Shown here piece by piece: positions 16,776 through 29,466 of a stretch of DNA of 64,000 nt. Position 1 is the first letter of the stretch, and each line of letters begins with the position of its first letter. The stretch comes from Clostridium chauvoei (lineage in GTDB: Bacteria > Bacillota > Clostridia > Clostridiales > Clostridiaceae). Under the pieces are notes generated by a model. That model saw only the letters and a list, made by a program, of their open reading frames with translations, was not told the DNA's origin and did not search any database. Location: contig NZ_CP018624.1 of the NCBI RefSeq assembly GCF_002327185.1, forward strand, positions 2,676,660-2,740,659. The letters are read 5' to 3'. The position numbers were made by a program, and so were the translations under genes.

Positions 16776-18125
16776 ATGAATAAAAAATATAATACTTTAT
16801 TTAAAGAACTTGTAAAATCTTATTATGACGGTAACTTTGACGAAACACTTAAAAATATACTATCTACATCTGAAAAAAGTGTCAAGGAAACGTTTTCTAT
16901 AATTTCATCATTATGTGGATCTAATGTTAAATATGATGAAAATTACATTTATAATTTGAAAAAAGCTATTACTAATTACAATGTTCATCAAAAAATAGTT
17001 GAAAAACTACAGAAATGCTCTGGAAATTGTGCTGAAACTGAAGGTGGAATATCTAAATGTCAACGTTCTTGTCCCTTCGATGCTATAATTGATGATAAAG
17101 AAACTAACTCCAAAATAATAGATTCTGAACGTTGCATAGACTGTGGACTTTGTATCGATGCCTGTGAAGATGGTAACTTTATAGATAAAGTTGAATTCTT
17201 ACCTGTAATGGAACTAATAAAAAACAACAAAACAGTAATAGCTGCTGTAGCACCTGCTATAAGTGGCCAATGGGGTCCAAATACAACTATGGATCAAATG
17301 AGAACAGCTCTAAAAAAAATCGGTTTTACCGATATGATTGAAGTAGCTTTTGCCGCTGACATGCTAACTATAAAAGAAGCTGTTGAATTCAATAACCATG
17401 TGCATACCTCTTCTGATTTAATGATTACCTCATGTTGTTGTCCTATGTGGGTAGGAATGTTAAAAAAAGTATATAAATCATTAGTTAAAGACCTCTCTCC
17501 ATCTGTATCTCCAATGATTGCTGCTGGTAGAGTTATTAAAACATTAAATCAAGATGCTAAAGTAGTCTTTATAGGACCTTGTATTGCTAAAAAATCCGAA
17601 GCTAAAGATAAAGATTTAGTAGGTGCAATAGATTTTGTTCTTACCTTTCAAGAATTAAAAGAAATTTTTGATGCCTTGTCTGTTAATCCATCCACCTTAG
17701 ATGAAACCCCATCCATTGAATACGCTTCACGTGGTGGTAGATTATATGCACGTACTGGCGGAGTGTCAATAGCAATATCTGAAGCAGTAGAAGAACTCTA
17801 TCCTGAAAAATTCAAACTTTTTAAGGCTGCGCAAGCTGAAGGTGTTAAAAACTGCAAAGAAATTCTAGAAAAAGCTCAAAACGGCGAATTAGATGCAAAC
17901 TTTATAGAAGGTATGGGTTGTATTGGTGGTTGCGTTGGTGGTCCTAAAATCCTAGTTCCTAAAGAAGAAGGAAAGAAAGCAGTAGACCAATTTGCATATG
18001 ATTCCTCTATAAAAATAGCGACTCATAGTGCCATCTTAGATAATGTATTAGAAAAATTAAATATAACTTCATTAGATGACTTTAAAAATCCTGAAAAAAT
18101 TAGTATTCTCGAACGTGAATTCTAA
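16776..18125 (+). CDS. [FeFe]-hydrogenase, group-B-like (TSCCCP motif)
   Basis: 449 residues from ATG 16776, which has TTGGAGG 6 bases upstream; an in-frame ATG at 16746 has none. The N-terminus has no classical 2Fe-2S plant ferredoxin domain. Cysteines C81, C85, C95, C99 and C120, C123, C126, C130 suit two 4Fe-4S clusters. The H-cluster motifs are L1 TSCCCPMW (218-225), L2 GPCIAKKSE (267-275) and L3 EGMGCIGGCVGG (378-389). Canonical HydA has TSCCPGW and MPCxxK in L1 and L2, so this is a divergent class. The extra Cys in L1 matches the group B enzymes such as C. pasteurianum CpIII. Likely a cytosolic H2-producing or sensing enzyme using ferredoxin. Maturases HydE/F/G are not in this window. 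Confidence 0.9.
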   Translation: MNKKYNTLFKELVKSYYDGNFDETLKNILSTSEKSVKETFSIISSLCGSNVKYDENYIYNLKKAITNYNVHQKIVEKLQKCSGNCAETEGGISKCQRSCPFDAIIDDKETNSKIIDSERCIDCGLCIDACEDGNFIDKVEFLPVMELIKNNKTVIAAVAPAISGQWGPNTTMDQMRTALKKIGFTDMIEVAFAADMLTIKEAVEFNNHVHTSSDLMITSCCCPMWVGMLKKVYKSLVKDLSPSVSPMIAAGRVIKTLNQDAKVVFIGPCIAKKSEAKDKDLVGAIDFVLTFQELKEIFDALSVNPSTLDETPSIEYASRGGRLYARTGGVSIAISEAVEELYPEKFKLFKAAQAEGVKNCKEILEKAQNGELDANFIEGMGCIGGCVGGPKILVPKEEGKKAVDQFAYDSSIKIATHSAILDNVLEKLNITSLDDFKNPEKISILEREF

Positions 18126-18130
18126 TAATC

Positions 18131-18157
18131 GCTGCTTTTTAGCAGCCTTTTTCTTTT
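18131..18157 (+). terminator. Terminator of the hydrogenase gene
   Basis: Short GCTGC/GCAGC stem with a TTTTTA loop followed by CTTTTTCTTTT. Confidence 0.75.
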
Positions 18158-18190
18158 ATATTAATATACTATTATAAAAATGCTATTTCG

Positions 18191-18218
18191 TTGATTATTT
18201 TTTTTAATTTGTTATAAT
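18191..18218 (+). promoter_or_regulatory. Promoter of the HAD phosphatase gene
   Basis: TTGATT (18191-18196), 16-bp spacer, TATAAT (18213-18218), about 36 bp before the ATG. Confidence 0.65.
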
Positions 18219-18253
18219 ATTAATTTAAATAAGCAATAGAGGTGATGGTAATA

Positions 18254-18895
18254 ATGCATAATATAAAAGCAGCAATTTTTGATTTAGATGGAACACTAGT
18301 AGACTCTATGTGGGTTTGGGAACAAATTGATATAGACTATCTTTCAAGTAAAGGCCATAAGGTTCCTGATGGTATTAAGGATGAGATAAGCCATCTAAGC
18401 TTTAATGATACAGCTCTATATTTTAAAAATAGGTTTTCAATAGAAGATTCTGTTGATGAAATAATTAATTGCTGGAATGTCATGGCTTTAGATTATTATT
18501 CTAACAAAATAAAATTAAAAAAAGGTGTATTGGAATTTTTTAATAAATTAAAAGAAAATAATATAAAAATAGGACTTGCTACAAGTAATTCCTTACCATT
18601 ATTAGAAGCTACATTAAAAAATAATAATCTATATGATTACTTCGATGCTATAACTGTTACTGATGAAGTAAAGAAAAGTAAAGCTAATCCTGATATATAT
18701 TTACTTGCAGCTGAAAAACTAAATATATCTCCTAAAGATTGCATTGTTTTTGAAGATATTGTTCAAGCTGTTAATGGAGCTAAATTAGCTGGAATGAAAG
18801 TAGTTGCAATATATGATAAATCATCAGAAAACCAAAAAGAAGACCTTATTAGCTTAGCTGATAAATATATATATGATTATACTGAACTATTATAG
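18254..18895 (+). CDS. HAD-superfamily hydrolase, beta-phosphoglucomutase-like
   Basis: 213 residues from ATG 18254; AGAGGTGAT lies 8 bases upstream and overlaps other in-frame starts at 18242 and 18245. HAD motifs: motif I DLDGT (Asp10, Asp12), motif II ATSNS near residue 110, motif III lysine in KKSKANPD, motif IV FEDI. An alpha-helical cap lies between motif I and II (subfamily IA). Relatives dephosphorylate or mutate sugar phosphates in the cytosol; the substrate is not predictable. Monocistronic with a strong terminator. Confidence 0.88.
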   Translation: MHNIKAAIFDLDGTLVDSMWVWEQIDIDYLSSKGHKVPDGIKDEISHLSFNDTALYFKNRFSIEDSVDEIINCWNVMALDYYSNKIKLKKGVLEFFNKLKENNIKIGLATSNSLPLLEATLKNNNLYDYFDAITVTDEVKKSKANPDIYLLAAEKLNISPKDCIVFEDIVQAVNGAKLAGMKVVAIYDKSSENQKEDLISLADKYIYDYTELL

Positions 18896-18932
18896 TAAAA
18901 ACCCTCTTAGTAGAAAACTAAGAGGGTTTTTA
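18896..18932 (+). terminator. Terminator of the HAD phosphatase gene
   Basis: Stem AAAAACCCTCTTAGT/ACTAAGAGGGTTTTT ending in a T run, starting one base after the stop codon. Confidence 0.9.
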
Positions 18933-18984
18933 GCTTTAAATTATAATATTTATATTAAGTAAATAAAACTTCTATTATATATTA

Positions 18985-19731
18985 CTATTTTCTAGTAACT
19001 CCATATTTGCCTTCTAATTCCTTAACAACATCTAAATACTTTCTTTGTTGTCTTTCTTGAATTAAGTTATTTACTATTTGATCTTTTACATTTTCAAATT
19101 CCACTGACTTTTCTTCTGATTTTCCTTCAACCTTGATTAAATGATATCCGAATTGTGTTTGTACTGGTTCACTTACAACGCCAATTTCTAAATTGAATGC
19201 TGCTTCTTCAAATTCTGGAACCATCATTCCTCTACCAAATGCACCTAAGCTACCACCTTGTTCTTTAGATGGGCAACTTGAATACTTATTAGCTGCTTCT
19301 TCAAAAGTAAGTTCTCCAGCTTCAATTTCTTTCTTGATTTGGTCACAAGTTTCCTTTGAATCAACTAATATATGTTTAGCTGATACTGTAGGTTGTTCTA
19401 CAAACATATTTTTATTTTCGTTATAAAAATCTAAAGCTTCTTTATCAGTAACAGTTATTTCTGATAATACCTTATTCATTGTTATTTGAGTTAATATATC
19501 TTTTTCAGCTTGAGCTACATTAGCTTTATATTCTTCAGTAGTATTTAGCTTTAATTCTTCACCTAATTGTGCCATTAATTCAAAAGCTATAACTTGTTCT
19601 AATAATTGCTTCATTGCTTGCTCTGTTTGGAAATATCCTCTTTTTTCTTCTGGATATCTCATAACTAATTTTTGTAAGTCTGAAGTTTTAATATCTTTTC
19701 CAGCTACTGTTGCTAAAATCTTATCTTGCAT
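18985..19731 (-). CDS. Parvulin-type peptidyl-prolyl isomerase, no signal peptide
   Basis: 248 residues. A SurA/PrsA-like helical N-terminal region (1-105) is followed by a rotamase domain (about 112-205) with AKHILV, AANKYSSCPSKEQGGSLGAFGRGMM read across the active site, and FGYHLIKVE. It catalyses cis-trans isomerisation of prolyl bonds. Unlike PrsA it has no signal peptide or lipobox: it starts MQDKILATVAGKDIKTSD, so it should be cytosolic. Such forms are common in clostridia. Divergent from the peroxiredoxin gene. Confidence 0.9.
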   Translation of the reverse strand: MQDKILATVAGKDIKTSDLQKLVMRYPEEKRGYFQTEQAMKQLLEQVIAFELMAQLGEELKLNTTEEYKANVAQAEKDILTQITMNKVLSEITVTDKEALDFYNENKNMFVEQPTVSAKHILVDSKETCDQIKKEIEAGELTFEEAANKYSSCPSKEQGGSLGAFGRGMMVPEFEEAAFNLEIGVVSEPVQTQFGYHLIKVEGKSEEKSVEFENVKDQIVNNLIQERQQRKYLDVVKELEGKYGVTRK

Positions 19732-19844
19732 TTATAAAAGTCTCCTTTATTTTTATTATAGTTGATACTTTTTATTATATCAGAATTGGAAATAATGTAT
19801 ATTATATTTAGAATAAAATTTAAATTTACCTATAATTATTCTTA

Positions 19845-19873
19845 TTGATAATAATTATCTATAGTATTATAAT
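19845..19873 (+). promoter_or_regulatory. Promoter of the peroxiredoxin gene
   Basis: TTGATA (19845-19850), 17-bp spacer, TATAAT (19868-19873). Confidence 0.7.
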
Positions 19874-19879
19874 AAAATA

Positions 19880-19904
19880 AAGTAAACAATAATAATGTTT
19901 ACTT
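19880..19904. promoter_or_regulatory. Perfect 9-bp dyad at the peroxiredoxin start site, possible operator
   Basis: AAGTAAACA (19880-19888) and its exact complement TGTTTACTT (19896-19904) with a 7-base spacer, immediately downstream of the -10 box. Position fits a repressor site. It does not match the PerR box as I know it, so the regulator is unknown. Confidence 0.5.
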
Positions 19905-19959
19905 AAATACGAATTTTATTTATAATTTGTTATTAAATAAAAATATTAGGAGGTTTACA

Positions 19960-20418
19960 ATGTTAGAAGTAGGTAAACTAGCACCAGATTTCACTCTTAT
20001 GGGATCTGACGGAAATGAACATAAGTTAAGTCATTATAAAGGTAAGAAGGTAATATTATATTTCTACCCAAAAGACAATACTCCTGGTTGTACAACCGAA
20101 GCTTGTGACTTTAGAGATCATACAAACGAAATACATGATCTAAACGCTATAGTTATTGGTATAAGTAAAGATTCTTTAACTTCTCATAATAAATTTATAA
20201 CAAAATTTAATTTACCATTTATTTTATTAAGTGATGAAGAAAAAACTGTTTGTGCTCTTTATGATGTAATTAAAGAAAAAAATATGTTTGGAAAAAAAGT
20301 CTTAGGAATTGAAAGAAGTACTTTCATAATTAATGAAGATGGCGTTTTAATTAAAGAATTTAGAAAAGTTAAGGTTAAAGGACATATAGAAGCTGTAATT
20401 GACGAATTACGTTTATAA
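19960..20418 (+). CDS. bcp: Thiol peroxidase, Bcp/PrxQ-type peroxiredoxin
   Basis: 152 residues from ATG 19960 with TTAGGAGG upstream; the longer in-frame start at 19927 has no ribosome site. It reduces peroxides with thiol donors in the cytosol. Marks: GKLAPDFTL, YFYPKDNTPGCTTEACDFRD with peroxidatic Cys44 and resolving Cys49 (the Bcp CxxxxC spacing), and ERSTFII. The promoter carries an operator-like dyad, which would suit stress control. Confidence 0.94.
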   Translation: MLEVGKLAPDFTLMGSDGNEHKLSHYKGKKVILYFYPKDNTPGCTTEACDFRDHTNEIHDLNAIVIGISKDSLTSHNKFITKFNLPFILLSDEEKTVCALYDVIKEKNMFGKKVLGIERSTFIINEDGVLIKEFRKVKVKGHIEAVIDELRL

Positions 20419-20433
20419 GAACATATTTTATAA

Positions 20434-20466
20434 GGAAGTAGGATTTTTATAGTCTTACTTCTTTTT
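20434..20466 (+). terminator. Terminator of bcp
   Basis: Weak stem GAAGTA/TACTTC with an AT loop, then TTTTTATTTTT. Confidence 0.55.
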
Positions 20467-20480
20467 ATTTTTATAAAAAT

Positions 20481-20513
20481 AAAAAAACCAACTAATTTAA
20501 AATTAGTTGGTTT
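20481..20513 (-). terminator. Terminator of rRNA operon 1
   Basis: Stem built on AAACCAACTAATTT and its complement, 2 bases beyond the tRNA-Phe CCA, followed on the minus strand by a T run. The same hairpin and tRNA occur again at 27271-27383. Confidence 0.85.
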
Positions 20514-20515
20514 CC

Positions 20516-20591
<76 letters not shown>

Positions 20592-20597
20592 ACATTA

Positions 20598-20713
20598 CCT
20601 GGCAACGTTCTACTCTCCCACACAGTCTCCCATGCAGTACCATCGACGCTGTAGAGCTTAACTTTCCTGTTCGGAATGGGAAGGAGTGTTTCCTCTACGC
20701 CATCATCACCAGA
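20598..20713 (-). rRNA. rrf: 5S ribosomal RNA, operon 1
   Basis: About 116 bases, starting TCTGGTGATGATGGC and ending GCCAGG, whose ends pair. The same sequence occurs in all three operons of the window. Third gene of the 16S-23S-5S unit. Confidence 0.93.
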
Positions 20714-20791
20714 TTCATTGTCACCCCAAATCTATGATTTGGTTGGTGTAAAGCACTTAGCATAGCTAAGTTACCTTTTCAGATATTCTCT

Positions 20792-23847
<3,056 letters not shown>

Positions 23848-23880
23848 AAAGAACAAAATTTTGAAGGATTTTGGTCCTTC

Positions 23881-25567
<1,687 letters not shown>

Positions 25568-25606
25568 CAAAGACCATTTTCTTCGTCGCCCTCAAGCGAC
25601 TCGTTT

Positions 25607-25635
25607 ATCTTATCACTCTTAAAATTTCTTGTCAA
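25607..25635 (-). promoter_or_regulatory. rRNA operon 1 proximal promoter P1
   Basis: TTGACA (25635-25630), 17-bp spacer, TAAGAT (25612-25607), followed by AAACGAGTCGC, a discriminator shared with other rRNA promoters here. Confidence 0.85.
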
Positions 25636-25681
25636 CAACTTTTTTTAAGTTGTTTTTTGATTTCTCAAAAGTGACTCGTTT

Positions 25682-25710
25682 ATCTTATCATCAGTCGCAA
25701 ATACTGTCAA
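25682..25710 (-). promoter_or_regulatory. rRNA operon 1 distal promoter P2
   Basis: TTGACA (25710-25705), 17-bp spacer, TAAGAT (25687-25682), then AAACGAGTCAC. Tandem with P1, 75 bp upstream. Confidence 0.85.
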
Positions 25711-26014
25711 CACCTTATTCCGTGTTGTGTTTTGCGCTAACAACGTATTTTATATTATCATATTCTTTTATTATTATATCTTATAATTCCTGTTTTATTC
25801 ATAATTAACATAAAAATTCTATTGTTTACTTAAAATACATTAATATTACTATTACTGATATTCGTGGTTACGTTTCTGCCTGTTTTTATGCAATTATAGG
25901 ATAATTTTACTATTTTATACTAATAATATACTCTAAATATTCAATTAGTATATTATTATGCTTATTAGAAATACTTTATTTATGGTTATGTTATAATTAT
26001 TTCGAGGTGAGAAT
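25711..26014. other. Intergenic region between rRNA operon 1 and ung
   Basis: About 300 bp, AT-rich, divergent. No coding frame. A TATAAT near 25991 may be the -10 box of ung, but I see no good -35 box. Confidence 0.4.
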
Positions 26015-26692
26015 ATGAAGAAAATTTTAGATAATGACTGGCAAGAACTATTAGAGCCTGAATTTCAAAAGGATTATTATCAAAATTTAAGAAAGTTCCT
26101 AATTTCTGAATATAATACAAAAACTATATATCCTACTATGTATGATATATTTAATGCTTTAAAATTTACTCCTTATAAAGATGTTAAGGTAGTTATTATT
26201 GGCCAAGATCCTTATCATGGTCCAAATCAAGCTCACGGACTTAGCTTTTCCGTTAATAAAGGAGTCAGGATTCCCCCTTCTTTATTAAATATTTATAAAG
26301 AGCTTCATTCTGATTTAGGGTGCTATATACCTAACAATGGATATTTAAAGAAATGGGCTGATCAAGGTATATTACTATTAAATACGGTATTAACTGTAAG
26401 AGATCATGAGGCTAATTCTCATAAAAATATGGGTTGGGAGATTTTCACTGATAAAATTATAAGTTTACTTAATGAAAAAGATACTCCTATAGTTTTTATA
26501 CTTTGGGGAAATCCTGCGATTAAAAAATCCTCATTAATAACTAATAAAATTCATTACATACTTACTTCTCCACACCCAAGTCCATTATCAGCCTCAAGAG
26601 GCTTCTTTGGAAATAAGCATTTTTCTAAAACAAATGAAATTTTAAAGGATATAGGAAAAGAACCTATAGATTGGCAAATAGATAATGTTTAA
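26015..26692 (+). CDS. ung: Uracil-DNA glycosylase
   Basis: 225 residues, normal for family 1 UDG. It removes uracil from DNA by cutting the N-glycosidic bond, starting base excision repair. Catalytic [13 protein letters not shown] (Asp65, His68) and the DNA-intercalating loop [13 protein letters not shown] are intact. Start ATG 26015 follows TTCGAGGTGAGA. Monocistronic with a hairpin terminator. Confidence 0.96.
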   Translation: MKKILDNDWQELLEPEFQKDYYQNLRKFLISEYNTKTIYPTMYDIFNALKFTPYKDVKVVIIGQDPYHGPNQAHGLSFSVNKGVRIPPSLLNIYKELHSDLGCYIPNNGYLKKWADQGILLLNTVLTVRDHEANSHKNMGWEIFTDKIISLLNEKDTPIVFILWGNPAIKKSSLITNKIHYILTSPHPSPLSASRGFFGNKHFSKTNEILKDIGKEPIDWQIDNV

Positions 26693-26698
26693 ATAAAT

Positions 26699-26766
26699 AA
26701 AAGGTATGCACCTTGAACTTTACCTTATCAATTAGATAGTTCATCTTTATAATGCATACCTTTTTA
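26699..26766 (+). terminator. Terminator of ung
   Basis: Outer stem AAAGGTATGCA/TGCATACCTTT, followed by TTTT; an inner AACTT..AGTT region. Confidence 0.75.
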
Positions 26767-26801
26767 TATTTAAATTATTGAACGCTTTTATACTTAAATA
26801 A

Positions 26802-27011
26802 TTATATTAGTTCTTTTTTATGTCCCTTTTTAGCTTTCTTTACTAAAAAGTGTATTCCAGCTCCTAAAATCCCTAGTACTCCACCAGCTGAAAATCCTAA
26901 AATAACATCACCCATTAGAACTCCTACAAAAATCCCAATTCCCACACCAATAGCTATCCCTTTAGCTAGATAATCATATTCTTCATCTGATAAACTTATC
27001 TTTTCTAACAT
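26802..27011 (-). CDS. Small glycine-rich membrane protein
   Basis: 69 residues. A short acidic N-terminus (LSDEEYDYLAKG) precedes two hydrophobic, glycine-rich segments (about 19-36 and 37-57, with GVGIGIFVGVLMG and GFSAGGVLGILGAG), then a basic tail KKAKKGHKK. Glycine spacing suggests tightly packed helices. No family recognised. Single gene. Confidence 0.65.
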   Translation of the reverse strand: MLEKISLSDEEYDYLAKGIAIGVGIGIFVGVLMGDVILGFSAGGVLGILGAGIHFLVKKAKKGHKKELI

Positions 27012-27270
27012 AATTAACCACGCCCCTAATAAATTTAATACTTATACTTTATATAATAAATAAAACTTCTTAATTATTTCTTAAACAATTCTTAAAAATG
27101 ACTAAATTAATATATTTTCTATACTTCTAGACTACACCTTTTTATTAACCTTGTAAAGAGTTATTTTTTACTTTTTAATATATTTTTAAAAATCTTATTA
27201 TGTCGCTTATATTATGTTAAGTTAATCTTAATATATGTATGAACTCTGTTATTAATTATTATTAAGTAAC

Positions 27271-27305
27271 AAAAAAAAACCAACTAATTTAAAATTAGTT
27301 GGTTT
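27271..27305 (-). terminator. Terminator of the stand-alone tRNA-Phe
   Basis: Same hairpin as at the end of rRNA operon 1, followed on the minus strand by nine Ts. Confidence 0.9.
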
Positions 27306-27307
27306 CC

Positions 27308-27383
<76 letters not shown>

Positions 27384-27395
27384 TTAACAATATTT

Positions 27396-27424
27396 ATTTT
27401 ACATAAATTTTAACTAAAAGTCAA
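27396..27424 (-). promoter_or_regulatory. Promoter of stand-alone tRNA-Phe
   Basis: TTGACT (27424-27419), 17-bp spacer, TAAAAT (27401-27396), 12 bases before the tRNA. Confidence 0.75.
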
Positions 27425-27478
27425 ACATTTTGTTGAAATTAGTTTTAATTTATTATATCTAATATAAAAAAATTTCTA

Positions 27479-27688
27479 CTACTTTATTATTCCGCTATCA
27501 TCATCTTGAGTATTACTTTGTCTTAATGCCTCAACAGCTCCAAAAACAGATAAATTTTGTCCAATAGCTTCAAATAACCATGCAACTATTTCTTGTTGTT
27601 CACTAGTTAGTCCCTGCGCTATGTCAGCTGCAATAAAGGCAGCTACTACTATTAATTGATCTGGCCCTAAACTAAAAAGATCTACCAT
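27479..27688 (-). CDS. Small protein of unknown function
   Basis: 69 residues. A hydrophobic alanine/isoleucine helix (about 12-25, LIVVAAFIAADIA) and a second amphipathic region (EIVAWLFEAIGQNLSVFGAVEAL) end in an acidic tail QDDDSGIIK. ATG 27688 has a ribosome site of the AGGAG type. Not a convincing membrane protein, as the helices carry polar faces. I do not recognise a family. Confidence 0.6.
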   Translation of the reverse strand: MVDLFSLGPDQLIVVAAFIAADIAQGLTSEQQEIVAWLFEAIGQNLSVFGAVEALRQSNTQDDDSGIIK

Positions 27689-27728
27689 ATCGCACTCCTA
27701 TAAAATGTCTTTAATTAATATTTTTATG

Positions 27729-27757
27729 TTGAAAACTTTCTATAATACTATTATATA
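27729..27757 (+). promoter_or_regulatory. Promoter of the SH3-like protein gene
   Basis: TTGAAA (27729-27734), 17-bp spacer, TATATA (27752-27757). Confidence 0.6.
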
Positions 27758-27816
27758 TGTAATTTCCATAAGAATGTTTAATATAATATAAGGTATATTA
27801 ATTTTTACGGAGTTGT

Positions 27817-28248
27817 ATGGTGAAATATTTTATCTTCATAATTTTAATATTAGGCATAATTGCTATGTATTTTTATTATGACTACAAACTAGCTTTAACT
27901 AGAAAACAACTGATGATAGCTTCTAAAAAAAGAAATACTGTAAAAACTCGATCTATTAATAGAATAGAAAAAACTCCTACTATTAAGTTTTCTAGCCCAA
28001 ATTCAAAGGTAGGTATAACTAATATCAATACTAATCTTTATTTAGCACCTACTACTTCTTCACCTATTTTAAAGAACATTTCAATTAGAATGGAAGTTCA
28101 ACTTTTAGATACTGCTGAATTAAATTCTGAAACTTGGTATTATGTTAATTTACCTATAGATACGGATATTAACTGTAGAGGGTGGTTAAACTCTAAGGAT
28201 TTTTCTATACTATATAGTGATTCAACAAATTTAACTAAAAGCAATTAA
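27817..28248 (+). CDS. Membrane-anchored protein with a bacterial SH3-like domain
   Basis: 143 residues. One N-terminal membrane segment (KYFIFIILILGIIAMYFYY, about 3-21), a basic linker (KKRNTVKTRS), then a domain of about 70 residues (GITNINTNLYLAPTTSSPI ... VQLLDTAELNSETWYYVNL ... GWLNSKDF). That pattern is the SH3b repeat found in cell-wall-binding proteins. The domain is probably outside the cell. Start ATG 27817 is preceded by ACGGAG. Monocistronic, with a strong terminator. Confidence 0.75.
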   Translation: MVKYFIFIILILGIIAMYFYYDYKLALTRKQLMIASKKRNTVKTRSINRIEKTPTIKFSSPNSKVGITNINTNLYLAPTTSSPILKNISIRMEVQLLDTAELNSETWYYVNLPIDTDINCRGWLNSKDFSILYSDSTNLTKSN

Positions 28249-28282
28249 CTTATACTTTAATTAATTATACTTAATTTATAAT

Positions 28283-28334
28283 TAAGGAACTGTAGTAAAT
28301 AAAATTTCTCTATATTTACTACAGTTCCTTTTTC
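28283..28334 (+). terminator. Terminator of the SH3-like protein gene
   Basis: Long stem AAGGAACTGTAGTAAATA with its complement TATTTACTACAGTTCCTT, then TTT. Confidence 0.85.
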
Positions 28335-28430
28335 ATATTAATTGCATATTAAATTCTATAAGATACTTATAAGCATAAAAATTATATATACTACTATTAT
28401 TAAGAAAAATGGTATATTAAATATATTTTC

Positions 28431-29285
28431 TTATCTTATCACATCTGACTTTATTTCTTCTTTTAATATCCCTCTATTAATATTAAGTTCTTCTAACTTC
28501 TTTAATATTAGATATACAAAAGTTGAAAATATTATTGCTATCACTCCATATACTACAAACATAATTAACTTATCATTAAATGGTAAACTTCTTAATGATA
28601 AATCCATTGTTCCATTCATTATCTCTGTTGATTGTGGAATAGTATTTATCAATTTAGACATAGTTACAGAAGTTCCATTAATTATAAAATGTATAATTGA
28701 TTCTGCAAATATACTATTAGTTATTCTTACTACTAAAGCTAAAATAAATCCTAATACTGTTGCATATAAAAATTGTTGTGGATCTAAATGTAAAATTCCA
28801 AAAAATAATCCTGTTATCATTGCAGCTAGATATTTATTTTTATGTTCATATCCTGATAAGACTATCCCTCTTATTGTAACTTCTTCTGTAATGGCAGGTA
28901 ACAATGCAACTAATGATAACATAATTAAATATGGTGTAGAATTTATTTGTGTTATAAAAGCTCCGATATTATTATTAAAGAAAAATGATGTTACTATAGA
29001 GAAAAAACTCATTATTGGTTGACATAAAAATGCTAATAATATTACTAGCAATGCATCTTTTAAATACAACTTATTTAATTTTAATGTTTCTTTTACTGAT
29101 GATTTAGTTACTATTATATATATTACTGCTGGAATTAAAAAGAATATAATATGATTCATCGTTAAAGCAATTCTTAAATCTGTAACACCTAATATATCAT
29201 AGATAGGTAGTAAAATTTTTGGCATAAATATCTCTAATAATAAAATTATTAGAAAATATAAATTGGCTTTATAAACTTTTTTCAT
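28431..29285 (-). CDS. CPBP-family intramembrane metalloprotease
   Basis: 284 residues with about eight hydrophobic segments. The CAAX/Abi (CPBP) motifs are EEVTIRG (paired Glu and Arg, near residue 140), GILHLDP (His) and ESIIHFIINGTS (HxxxN). The family includes prenyl-protein proteases in eukaryotes and, in bacteria, bacteriocin self-immunity and regulatory proteases in the membrane. No bacteriocin gene is adjacent, so the substrate is unknown. A possible structured leader RNA lies upstream. ATG 29285 has GAAAGGAAG upstream. Confidence 0.88.
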   Translation of the reverse strand: MKKVYKANLYFLIILLLEIFMPKILLPIYDILGVTDLRIALTMNHIIFFLIPAVIYIIVTKSSVKETLKLNKLYLKDALLVILLAFLCQPIMSFFSIVTSFFFNNNIGAFITQINSTPYLIMLSLVALLPAITEEVTIRGIVLSGYEHKNKYLAAMITGLFFGILHLDPQQFLYATVLGFILALVVRITNSIFAESIIHFIINGTSVTMSKLINTIPQSTEIMNGTMDLSLRSLPFNDKLIMFVVYGVIAIIFSTFVYLILKKLEELNINRGILKEEIKSDVIR

Positions 29286-29323
29286 TTAAGTACTTCCTTT
29301 CATTATTTTAAGGTCATTTTTAT

Positions 29324-29412
29324 GTATATATTCCCTTTTCCATGGGCATACTTAAAAATGAAGCGAGTAAGCTTCCACAGTTAATCGCCTCTCCCCCATT
29401 TTATTTATATAC
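29324..29412 (-). ncRNA. Candidate structured leader RNA ahead of the CPBP protease
   Basis: An island richer in G and C inside AT-rich spacer. On the minus strand it can form a 7-bp outer stem GTATATA/TATATAC (29412-29406 with 29330-29324), an inner ATGGG/CCCAT (29399-29395 with 29346-29342) and a hairpin GAAGC-TTACTC-GCTTC (29375-29360). Between them lies an unpaired, purine-rich GGGAGAGGCGATTAACTG. It matches none of the riboswitch classes I could recall. Could be a riboswitch, a small RNA or chance. Confidence 0.35.
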
Positions 29413-29418
29413 AAAGAT

Positions 29419-29453
29419 AATCCCTTTTAATACTATTTAGTTTAAAAGGGATT
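29419..29453 (-). terminator. Terminator of the CinA-type gene
   Basis: Stem AATCCCTTTTAA/TTAAAAGGGATT, 14 bases after the stop; T-rich but interrupted tail. Confidence 0.6.
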
Positions 29454-29466
29454 ATTATTTTCCCTT

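Noticed and set aside
27271..27305. Palindrome taken at first as a mobile-element end
   Set aside because: It is the tRNA-Phe terminator, duplicated with the tRNA; no transposase or flanking target repeats are nearby.
28342..29022. 226-codon frame opposite the CPBP protease
   Set aside because: It is the mirror of the protease gene; AT-rich, no ribosome site, no family pattern.
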